Shown: positions 49,055 to 60,100 of the stretch, piece after piece
Layout of the letters: the number at the start of each line of letters is the position of its first letter
Numbering within the stretch: position 1 is the stretch's first letter
NCBI GenBank assembly: GCA_028641055.1
Contig: CM054057.1
Span: 581,547,940 to 581,611,939 of the forward strand
Reading direction: 5' to 3'
DNA: 64,000 nt
Source: Alopecurus myosuroides
Lineage: Eukaryota; Streptophyta; Magnoliopsida; Poales; Poaceae
Notes under the pieces: model-generated
The model's input: the letters and a program-made list of their open reading frames with translations, nothing else
Told to the model about the DNA's origin: nothing
Database searches by the model: none
Program-made: the position numbers and the translations under genes

Positions 49055-52000
49055 TGTGACGCCCCGAGATCGGGCACTATGCAGATTTCAGCATTCCCGC
49101 CAAATCCGCATAATAACCGATTCCAGGTTGTCATTTATGATAACATTACAGCAGTTCACGAATCATCCACAATTACAACAGAAACAGATAGATACAAGAT
49201 GACTCCAACGAGCCGGGGTTACAACTGATACATTACAAAGATCCAAATAACAGCGGAAGAAACAAACGTCCGGCTACGGACAAGATCCAAATTGGACTAA
49301 GAGTCCTGCAGATAACCGAAGGCGTCCAATCCCTGCCCAGGCCAAGCCGGAGGGATTCCCAAGCTAACGTCGTCAGACTTCAAACCTGTTGACTGCAATT
49401 TGGAATTTGCAGCCACGAAAGAGATTCGTGGGTCAGTACGGTTAAGTACTGGCAAGGGGGATACAACCCATACTCACAATTTACCGGCGTAGCCAGTCAT
49501 CACAAGATACAAATACTTTAGGATCAACGGAAGGAAGGGGTTATTGCAAAATTGACAGCAGGCTGCACTAACCAACTACAGAGATTCTATTACTTCCAAC
49601 TATCAGAAAGGAGATAAGATCGAGGATTGTAACCAACTGAAAGATAACGTCAAACAAACCCATCCTGGATCTCGCCCCTTATCCGAAGAAGCAATCCGAG
49701 GATAACTCACACCGTGGTATTAAAGATGAGTCAAGTTATTGTGTGAATAACCTATTACTAGTCAAGTTATTAATCCTTGGGTGAAACATAATTGATCATT
49801 ATGTTGAAGTTGTCCTGAGTACTTGTTAGCCAGTACTTTCACCAAGTAATCCATAACCGCGGAAAACACGGCTTCTCGAGAAGATTATCCCTGCAGGGTT
49901 GCACCAATTTAGCCGTACACTCATGAATATCCCGCCAGATGGAGCGGCCACTCCACCAAGCGGGGCACTCAACACAATCCAACCCTTCTTCGCATCAAGC
50001 CCAAAGCACCTTGGGCGCACGGCTACTCGAGCCCAGAAGAAAATGGACCCTCATAGCACTCTAAGACCGTGTCCCCCTATATGCCGACTACGAAAGTTCC
50101 ACCCGGGATCCAAGGGCTCGCAAGATCATGCATGCAGCAAATGGAAAACCCGAACTAATGAGGCGATTTGGACGAGATGCGAATCGGGTCAAACTGAGGG
50201 GGAGCCCATACTCCCCAAATGCGGGTAGTGCGCTCATCATGGATCAGTAGACAAGACCCTTTTCCTATTAGGGTCGACACTAGCAGGCCTCAAAACCACA
50301 AAGGGCCTCCTGCCGGTGCCTTATCATCAAATTTATTATTAATAGTAACATTAGCATGATTGATTGATTGATTAAACATCGAGCCCCCGGAACATAAAGA
50401 AGTAATAACCGAAAGTAACGGGTAACAGACTCGAGCAAAACAACCCTAAGCATGCTAGATAGGAACAGGCACAAACAAAGGCTGTAGGTATGGAGGTGAG
50501 GCAATATCAAGGTTAAGGGATTCATGTGATGGGTTCGTAACAGAAACAACTACCATTAAGGCTAGCAGAAAAGAATCAACGGAAAGAATCGGTAACAAGT
50601 GATGAAAGGCAGCCATATGGCATGCAAGTGAGTATACTTGCCTGAGATCCCGCAAGGTAGCAGAACTTGTCGTTGCTCACATCATCTCAACGTCCTATCC
50701 GGGAAGAAGCAATGAACCTCGAACAAACACCGGATGCAACAATTACTACTACGGCAAAAGATCCAGCATGATCAAGATATGGATGCATGACAGGTTTAAA
50801 GATGCATCAAAGTAAACTAGTTGACAAGATAGACAAATTTAAATGGACCCATATGCAATTTGAGTTGCATATGAAAAGCCCATGAATTATGGTTGAAACA
50901 ATTGTTTTCCAACTAACCAATAGGTGAAAGTGGATTAGCATGATGCATGGATGAGGAAAACAACCAAATAACAACATTAGAATCAAATTAAAATAGGGTG
51001 TAGCAATTTAGAATTTTATTATTAATTTAGAGAATTTTTTGGGTGCCTTAAGGGAACACACAAGTATTTGTTGTTATCGACCATTTAAATTGTTCAAAAC
51101 AAATAACAAAGTTTATATTTGAAAAGAACATCAAATTTTAGTTGGATTACATGTTTCACATTTTGAAATTGGACTTAGGATTATTTAATTATGAATTAAA
51201 CAATATTAAACAATTTTTAATTGAATTAAACAAGATTTAAATTGTTTAGGCAATTTAAATTATTCAAACCAGGAAACAAAAATTATAATTGAAAAGGTGA
51301 GATGAAATGGTATGGAAAACATATTTTATTTGCATTATTTGGAATAACAATGAATTATTTATGAATTATTACAAATGGCATTTGAATTATTTGAATTTGA
51401 ATTTAAATTGCATTTTGAAAATTCAAAACAGAAAACAAAAAGCATATTTGAAAAGTTCATGAGTTTCTGACTGGGATACATATAAAATTTGCAGTATTTG
51501 GATTTATAGATTGGAAGTTATAGCTATTTGATTTTTAGGGTGCAAATTGTGAAAGTCAGGGGCGGTGTTGTGATGAAAACAGAGGTTGGAGGGGCTCGGG
51601 TGCAAAAAGGAGAAGGCCAGGGGCCTAGTTGCAAACCGCCAGATCCAGATCTGGATCTGGGGTCGTTTCTCACCGGGATGGGAGCTAGCCAGGGAGGCTG
51701 ACGCGCGGGCCCGAGGCCACGCTGCGCTGACTGGGTGTGGATGGCTGCTGAGGTGGCCTCCGCGGTCACTGACCTGTGGGACCGGGCGCCACGCGTGGTT
51801 AAAAGGAGAAAAAGGGCACCGCGGCCGTGGGGATTCGATCCGCGGTCGACTGCAATCGCGCGGGTGCTCGCTACCGCTGCGCTACTGCCCAGTTTGTGAT
51901 AGGATACGGGTAGGGTGGGAGATGTGGTACATCATTGCACGCTAACTGAATTGAACAGGTCGTTCTCTGACCGAACTGACGGCAACTACGTCGATCGTCA

Positions 52001-53257
52001 GCTGCTGCGCTGCGGCCAGAGATCGAAGGGGGGCACGGCGGCGCACCCCGGCGTGGCACGACGGCCACGCCCACAGAGCAAGGAGGGGGAACAGGGGCGT
52101 GGTCCCGGGCGGACGAGGGCTTACCGTGCGTGTCGGGGAAGGGAAAAGGGCACCGCTGTGCCTGACAGAGGAGGTGGCGCGGACTGCTCCGACGGGGAGG
52201 AGAACGGCCTTGGCGGCGGCGTCCTGGAAGGCGAGGGAGGGTTCTGTGGGGCGCAGGGGGAGGACGAAGCTTCCAGGGCCCCATTCCCGTGCCCGGCCGT
52301 CCGCGTCCGCTGCTCAAGCTCCGTCGCCGTGCGCCTCCTTTCTCCGGCGATGGAAAATTTCAGAATTTTTCAGAGAAAAAGAAACAGCAAGAGGGAAGAA
52401 GGGGTGCAGCGATGGTGAAACGGGTGGCGGCGGTGGCGTGGAGGATGGAAAGAGGAGATGTGCGGCCTAGGGTTAGGGCAGGTACTTGTAGGGGATCGGG
52501 GCAGGTGGAGCAAGGAGGGGTCCATGGGGATCGACAGTGACAGCATGTCCTGTCCGTACGAGGAAGACACCGATTTGGGGCTGGGCTTGGGAACGATCTA
52601 TGGTGGGCTGGGTTGTAGGTGGGCTTGGCCTGCCTCCCCAGCCCCCAAAGGGTTTTCTTCTTTATTCTTTTGTTCTTTTTTTTTTTTTTAAATGAATGAA
52701 AGAGAGAGAGAGAGAGGTAGAAATAGGATTTGGAGGGTTGTTTCATTTTATAATTAAGTTTTATTAGTTGCAAAACAGTGAGTAAAAGTAAGGTAGGTTT
52801 GATTTCAGAATTGGACTTATTAGTTTGAATTTAAAGGGTTAGTTGGATTTTCAACTATTAGTTTGATTTGGGAAAAAAATTTGGAAAGCACAATTTTATT
52901 TAATAAGTTCAAACCCTTATGCAAACATTATTGAAAAAAAAAATTGTTTTGCAAGAATTTAATTTTTAAACCTCAATTTTGGATCATAACAACTATGATT
53001 TTATTCGAAATTCAAATTGCCATTAGGGTTTTGATAACAGGGAAATTTGTATTAACAAACAATTTGATTTAGAACAACTGCAAACTATTTGAAAACAAAG
53101 GAGTTGTTATAGTTTGCAATTGCTAAATTGGAAATTTTGAGCAAGGTGTGAAAGTTGTAATTGATTTGAAATTTCCAGTTGTGATGCAAACATGGTGCAA
53201 TGCAAATGTGATGCATATGATGCAAACAAACAAACAGGTAACACCCCAGGTGTTACA
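49055..53257 (-). repeat. 5' LTR of the young C element
   Basis: Near-identical to 44371-48566. It would supply the promoter for the element transcript. Confidence 0.92.
51809..51884 (-). promoter_or_regulatory. tRNA-like Pol III module, young C element 5' LTR
   Basis: Same as the 3' LTR copy: TAGCGCAGCGG (51884-51874), 32 nt, GGATCGAATCC (51841-51831), T5 (51813-51809). Confidence 0.6.
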
Positions 53258-53262
53258 AAGCC

Positions 53263-53894
53263 TTGGCATGGCACCATTTGAAGCTCTCTATGGCCGCAGA
53301 TGCAGGAGTCCAATCAATTGGTCTGGAGCTGGTGAACGTTCACGCTTAGGCCCTGACATTGTTAAGGAAGTCGAAGAGAAAGTTCGCATCATTCGTGACA
53401 ATCTCAAGATTGCTCAATCTCGTCAGAAAAGCTACTATGACAGCAAGCACAGGGATATGATCTATGCACCTGGTGACAAAGCATATCTCCGTGTAACTCC
53501 CCTCAGAGGCACTCATCGTTTCGGTGTAAAAGGAAAGCTTGCACCAAGATACATTGGTCCTTTCAACATTCTCTCAAGGCGTGGAGAAAATGCCTATCGT
53601 CTTGAACTTCAAGAAAAGCTATCCAAGGTGCACGATGTGTTTCACGTGTCACAGCTCAAGAGGTGCTTCAAATATCCAGATCGTGCAGTTGATCATGATT
53701 CCATTGAACTGCAAGAAGATCTCTCTCATGAGGAGCACCCTATTCGAATCCTCGATGAGACCGAGCGCAAAACTCGCAACAAGAGCACAAAGTTCTTGAA
53801 AGTGCAGTGGTCCCATCATTCCGATAAAGAGGCAACGTGGGAGACCGAAGAGGATCTTCGCAAGAAGTATCCGGACCTTTTCTCTTCTCAGTAG
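53263..53894 (+). pseudogene. B3 integrase C-terminus and chromodomain
   Basis: Continues the frame cut by the C insertion: [19 protein letters not shown], then GPFNIL, HDVFHVSQLKRCF and chromodomain FLKVQW ... KKYPDLFSSQ with TAG at 53892-53894. Fully open, no stop or shift. Polypurine tract CAAGGGGGGGCG follows at 53917-53928. Confidence 0.9.
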
Positions 53895-54668
53895 GAATCT
53901 CGGGGCGCGATTCCTTCAAGGGGGGGCGTTTTGTAACATCCCAAGTATGAAAAACAACCTTTAGAATGTTTGCTTTTTGTTAATTTATGTTTTGCATCAT
54001 GTCATCATAAGCTTTGCATTTGTTTTCCTTTGTTCTTTTTGAACAAATAAAATATGTTTTCAAACCAGAAAAGTATAAACTTTTCAAATATGAATTTTAT
54101 TAAATGTTTTGAACAAATAAAAATTCAAATAATTTCATACTTGAATTAAATTCAATTAAGTCTTGTTTAAACTTGTTTAATTCATAATTAATTCATTTTA
54201 ATTGCTTTTTCAACAAATGAAACATGTATTCCACCTAAAATTTGGTGTTCTTTCCAATTATGCATTTTGTTATTTATTTTGAACATTTAAAATTGGTGAA
54301 AACAACAAATGTTGTGTAACTCCTTTAAGAAGCCAAAATTTCATAACTTAATAAATAAAATTTCAAACTTGGTAAACACCTTTTCAAATTGAATCTATTG
54401 TTGTTTTCTTTTTGTTTTCCTCATCCATGCATCATGCTAATCCACTTTCACATGATGGTTAGTTGTAGATCATTAAATCCAACCTTAATTCATGGGCTTT
54501 CCATATGCAATCCAAATTGCATATGGGTCTATTTAATTATGTTACCATGCCAACTAGTTTATTTTGATGCATCAATTAAATTGTCATGCACCATCCCATG
54601 ATTGTGCATTATGCCATGTTATTGATTGTTTGTCTCTCTGTGTTGTTTGTTTGCTTCTTCTCGAATAG

Positions 54669-54746
54669 ACGACGACGCTGAGACAGACGAGGTTTACGAC
54701 ACTACTTCTGAGGAGTTAGCCCAGTACCAGGCTACTGAGTTTGCAG
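54669..54746 (+). other. Exon-like segment 1 in family-B LTR tail
   Basis: Preceded by pyrimidine-rich TTGCTTCTTCTCGAATAG (acceptor-like), followed by CAG/GCAAGT (GC-type donor-like). 78 bp, open frame rich in Asp and Glu (DDDAETDEVYDTTSEEL). Joins in frame with segment 2. Splicing is inferred, not shown. Confidence 0.4.
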
Positions 54747-55955
54747 GCAAGTATTCACTCACATGAACCATTGTGTCCTTTCCACACTGGATATCGATAC
54801 TTTCCGTTGTCTATTCTGCCAGCCTTAAGATTCGTTGCTTGTGTTCGATCCTATCACATGTTATCCTGTAACCCTGACATAGCCTCACCTCCACACCTAT
54901 AACCCCATTGCTTGTTGCCTGTGTCTTACTAGCATGCTTAGCGTTGTTTATGCTCGAGTCTGCTGTCCGTTATTTCTGTTACCATATTTTATTATGTTCT
55001 GGGGGCTCGATGTTAAACAACAACCTGTTAATGTTTGAGGTAATGCTAATTTGATGATAAGGCACCGGCAGGAGGCCGGGTATGGTTTTGAGGCCTGCTA
55101 GTGTCGAACTCAGGAAAAGTCTTTGTCCTCTAGATCCATGATGAGCGCGCTAACCGCATGTGGGAAGCGTGTATGGGCGCCCCCCTCAATTTGATTCGAT
55201 TCGCATCTCGTCCAAATCGCCTCATTTAGTTCGGGTTTTCCATTTGCCGCACGCATATGCAGGTACGAACCCGAGGCCAGGGTGGAAACTTTTGTAGTCG
55301 GCATTTAGGGAGACACGTTCTTAGAGTGCTATGAGGGTCCCCTTTTCTTCGTGGGGCTTGATTAGCCGTGCGCTCAATTGCACGTGGTTCTTTGGGCTTG
55401 ATGCGAGAAGAGTTGGGTTGTGTTGAGTGCCTCGCTTGGTGGAAGTGCATTTCCAATCTGGCGGGGTATTCTTACGTGTACAGCCAAATTGGTGCATCCC
55501 TGCAGGGTTAAATCTTCTCGAGAAGCCGTGTTGTCCGCGGTTATGGATGACTTGGTGATAGGGCTGGCTAACAAGGATTAGACAACTTACATCTAACTAA
55601 TGATAACTTGCCTAGTAATAGACCTTATTGACACAATAACTTGACCCATCATTAATCCAACTGTGTGAGTTATCCTCGGATTGCTCCTTTGGATAAGGGG
55701 CAAGATCCAGGATGGGTTTGTTTGAGGTTAGTGGTAGTTGGTCCCGATACGCTATCTTATCCCTCTCTTTTAGCCGGAAGATGTAGCGAGTCTGTAGTTG
55801 GTTAGGCAGCCAGCTGCCGCACTTTTGTATCACCTATTCTTCCGTTGAACCCAAAGCATCTGTACTTGGTGTTGCCGGGTACACTTTGGTATCTTGTGAG
55901 TCTTGCTTGCCAGTACTTGTCTGTACTGACCCCTTTGGGGCTGTGGTTTCCGCAG

Positions 55956-56020
55956 ACTACGTTTCCGAGGATCCCCATGGTGGCTACTACGTGGAGTATG
56001 ACGAGGCTGCTGACGAGTAG
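55956..56020 (+). other. Exon-like segment 2 in family-B LTR tail
   Basis: Follows TGGTTTCCGCAG. The phase left by segment 1 (one base) gives DYVSEDPHGGYYVEYDEAAD and a TAG stop at 56018-56020. The same block is present in B1 (about 25603-25667, minus) and twice near 35845-35900 and 36392-36455. Confidence 0.4.
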
Positions 56021-56423
56021 ATAGCTGACCCGGGCAGGATCCGAGACATGTGGATGGGCTCCGTCTTTTCGTTTCCGGCCTCTTAGGCCTATTTGGATCT
56101 TGTCTGTACTCAGACACTTTGGATGCTTCCGCTGTGATGTAATGATGAATTGTTGGGACATGTGTCCTCTGGATGATTGTATTTGCTATCTCTGCTCTAG
56201 TGAGAGCTATTTGCAACTTATTTCAATCTTTTGTGTCTTAGAGATATGTTGTGATATCACTTGTTCAAATGCCGTTGATGTACCATGTGTGTATGTTATG
56301 AAGTACGTCAATGGAAGTAGTCGGATTTCTATGGGTTGGTTTACGCAGACGATGGATAGTAGAGAATGGTTGCCACACCTTTACGTGTTGGCCTGCTCAT
56401 ATTGAGATGCGGGTGCCGGTATG

Positions 56424-56450
56424 CCTCGTCTGACGGACGAGGGGTCCGTG
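56424..56450. other. Filler DNA with two overlapping hairpins at the B3/C4 joint
   Basis: CCTCGTC (56424-56430) pairs with GACGAGG (56436-56442); ACGGAC (56433-56438) pairs with GTCCGT (56444-56449). The two stems overlap. The stretch matches neither B nor C LTR well beyond GCC-CGT, so it looks like template-copied filler from break repair. Confidence 0.6.
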
Positions 56451-56678
56451 TTTATTATCAAGCATTTTTAATTAATTCAAATTCAAAACTATTGGAAACA
56501 TTTTGAGTTGCTTAGTTTGCAACTTTTAATTGGAAATTTTGGACATGTTTGAAAGTTTAAATTGGTTTGAACCTTTGAGTTGTTTTGAAAACAGGGTGCA
56601 ATGCCTATGATGCATGTGATGCAAGGCAAAAGAAAAGCAACCAATTTCTAACTTATGGAAAACACCCCAGGTGTTACA

Positions 56679-57152
56679 GACGACACCACTAACAAGGGAT
56701 TGCGCCCTCGCAATCCACCCACTAACCCGGGAGGGGAAAGAAGTTCGACTATCGATTCTTCATGCTTCCAGTTGATCTCCTCGACACCACTAACAAGGGA
56801 ATCTTGCTCGGGCTGATGACGATGTTCTTCCACCAAGAATCTTCCGATGATCGAACCTATTAGGTTAATGGCTCAGAAAACGTCCACCCACGTAGGATCC
56901 TAAAAGTTTGAAAGTTTGAGAGGGAGAGAGACTCCAAAACAAATAAGATGGGAGGGGAAATAGAATAGAGATAAGGAGAAAACAAGAATCCTATTGAGAT
57001 GTTTCCAAAACAGATTTTTGCACAAATAGTTTTGACACTCTAAGAACACGACCGTTAGAGAGGTTATCCTATAGGCTTTGCGGACCCGTTGCTTCGATAA
57101 CCATTCGTATTGAAACAACTTCGGGAATCGGAAACCATGCTCTGATACCATT
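56679..57152 (-). other. Internal domain of C4/C5 (474 bp, non-coding)
   Basis: Homologous to 48567-49054 over its length, without the T13 run. Primer site TGGTATCAGAGC reads with CATGC in place of CTTGG beyond it. No reading frame. Confidence 0.8.
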
Positions 57153-60100
57153 TGCGACGCCCCAAGATCGGGCACTATGCAGATTTCAGCATTTCCGCCA
57201 AAATCCACATAATAACCAATTCCAGGTTGCCACTTGTGATAACATTACAACAGTTCACGAATATTCTGCAACAACAACAGAAAAGATATTTACAAGACGA
57301 CTCAAACGAGTCAAGGATACAACTGATACAATACAACGATCCAAATAACAGCGGAAGAAACAACATAGTGTCCGACTACGGACAAGATACAAATTGGACT
57401 AAGAGTCCTGAAGATAACCGATGGCGTCCAATCCCTGCCCAGGCCAAGCCGGAGCGATTCCCAAGCTAACGTCGTCAGACTTCAAACCTGTTGACTGCAA
57501 TGTGGAATATGCAGCCACGAAAGGGATTCGTGGGTCAGTACGGTTAAGTACTGGCAAGTGGATAACCCATACTCACAAGATACCAGCGTAACCAATCATC
57601 ACAAGATACAAATACTTTGGGTACAACGGAAAGGAAGGGAATATTCCAAAGAAGCGGCAGCGGCTGCACTAACCAACTACAGAGACTTGCTACAACCTCC
57701 GGCTAAAAGAAAGGGATAAGATAGCGCGACAAAACCAACTATAACTACTCACCAAACAATACCCATCCAATGTTACCCCCTACTAAGGAAGCAACCCAAG
57801 GAAACTCACACGATTGATTAAGGTGACATTCATTTTATGGTGAAGGTAACCTATATTACTAATCAAGTCATCATTGTTAAGTGTAAGTTGTCTGAGTACT
57901 TGTTAGCCAGCACTTTCACCAAGTCATCCATAACCGCGGACAACACGGCTTCTCGAGAAGATTTAACCCTGCAGGGATGCACCAATTTGGCCGTACAAGT
58001 AATAATGACCCGCCAGATGGAAAGGCCCTTCCACCAAGCGAGGCACTCAACACAACCCAACTCTTCTTCGCATCAAGCCCAAAGAACCACGTGCAATTGA
58101 GCGCACGGCTAATCAAGCCCCACGAAGAAAAGGGGACCCTCATAGCACTCTAAGAACGTGTCTCCCTAGATGCCGACTACAAAAGTTCCACCCTGGCGCC
58201 AAGGGTTCGCACTTGCATATGCATGCGGCAAATCGAAAACCCGAACTAAATGAAGCGATTTGGACGAGATGCGAATCGAATCAGAATTGCGGGGGGCGCC
58301 CATACTCGCTTCCCACATGCGGTTAGTGCGCTCATCATGGATCAGTAGACAAGACCCTTTTCCTAATTAAGTTCGACACTAGCAGGCCTCAAAACCACGC
58401 CGGGCCTCCTGCCGGTGCCTTATCATCAAATTATTATTACCCAACATTAACATGTTGTTGATTAAGTTGAAACCCAACTATCAAACTAAACAGATGATAA
58501 GACGGACAAGAAGACTTGAGCGCAAACAACACTAAGCATGCAACTACGACACAAGGCCAACAGGGTAAACAAACAATAGTTAATAGGAAGTGGAAGGAAG
58601 GCTATATCATGGTTGCAAGGAAAACATATGATGGGATCGAGACACAAGCATCGAATCATAAGGCTAGAATAAAGGCAACGGAAAGAATCGGTAACAAATG
58701 ATGAAAGGCAGCCATTTGGCAGCAAGTGAGTATACTTGCCTGGAATCCAGCAAGTAGAGGTACATCCGCAGAACTTGTCGTTGCTCACATCATCTCAACG
58801 TCCTATCTGCGAAGAAGCAACGAACCTCGAACAAACACCGGATCCAACAATTACTTCTACGGCAAAAGATCCAGCATGATCAAGATATGGATGCATGACG
58901 AGTTTAAGGATGCATCAAAAATAAACTAGTTGACATGGTAAACATAATTAAATGGGCCCATATGTAATTTGGATTGCATCTGGAAAATCCCATGAATTAA
59001 TGTTGAATTAAATGATCTACAAATAACCATCATGTGAAAGTTGATTAGAATGATGCATGGATGAGGAAAACAATAAGAAAACAACAATAGCTTCAATTTG
59101 AAAAGGTGTTTACCAAGTTTGGAAATTTATTTATGAAGTTATGAAATTTGGCTTCTTAAATGAGTTACACAAGCATTTGTTGTTTTCACCCATTTTATTT
59201 GTTCAGAACAGATAACAAAAATTATATTTGGAAAGAACACAAAATTTTAGATGGAATACCTATTTCATTTGTTGAATTTGGATTTTAGATGAGCAAGTTA
59301 TTAATTTGACAATTTTAATTGCATTAATTAAGAAACAGTGGTTTTCAGCAATTTAAATTATTCAAAACAGAAAACAAAGTTTATATTCAAGTGTAGCATT
59401 TCATTTTGGATGGATTTCATGTTTTGGGTTTTCAATTTGGAGCAAGCATGTGAAAGTTATTAATTAGGATTTTTAATTGATTAATTAAGGCATTTTTAAA
59501 TGACATTAAATTTAATTGTCCAAATTGCAAAACAAAGTTGATATTCAGCAAGGTGGTTTCATTTTGAGTGGAAAACATATTTTATTTGTTGAAATTGGAA
59601 TTTAATTGAGCAAGTTATGAATTTCACCATTTAAATGATTTAATTAAAGCATTAAGTATTTACATTAGTTTTATTTATCCAAAACAGAAAACAATTGTTA
59701 TATTTGGAAAGAGCATGAAATTTTGGATGGAAAACATATTTTATATGGGCCATTTGAAATAAATTTGAATTTGTTATGGATTTAATCAAATTCAAAAGAG
59801 TTATTTGAATTTGAATTTTTTGAAAACATTTGAAATATTCAAAACAGAAAACAAAATGCATATTTGAAAAGTTCAGGATTTTCTGATTGGGATGCATATT
59901 TTATTTGTGCAATTTGAAGTTAAATGGAAGGAGATATTAATTTACAAAATTTAGGTTCAAATTACCATTTAAAAAAAAAAAACGGGACAGGGCATTTTCT
60001 ACAGAGGCAGGGCCACCCACGCTGGCTGACAGTGGGCCACGGCCAGCGTGGTGCCACAGTGGCGTGGTTGCGAGGTGATGTGGCCGTGGGGGTCAATGAC

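Larger units (their letters stand above)
44371..53257 (-). mobile_element. Non-autonomous giant-LTR element, family C (young copy)
   Basis: 8887 bp. Two LTRs of 4196 bp (44371-48566) and 4203 bp (49055-53257) enclose only 488 bp. Perfect 5-bp duplication AAGCC (44366-44370 and 53258-53262). Sense is minus, from the tRNA-Met primer site at 49052-49041. By eye the LTRs differ by very few substitutions (one clear: G45395 against A50079) and some small indels in mono- and dinucleotide runs, so insertion is recent. No gag or pol; movement needs enzymes in trans. It splits the B3 integrase frame, which continues exactly after the duplication. Confidence 0.93.
53932..56425 (+). repeat. 3' LTR of B3, internally deleted and truncated
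   Basis: Starts TGTAACATCCCAAGTATG. After ~105 bp it jumps from GTTTTCCTTTGTTC to the AT-rich quasi-repeat region, missing the whole GC-rich promoter and tRNA-like block present in B1 and B2 (about 1.7 kb). The tail is complete up to GGTGCCGGTATGCC near 56425, about 70 bp short of the LTR end. A C LTR fragment follows after a short filler. Confidence 0.85.
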
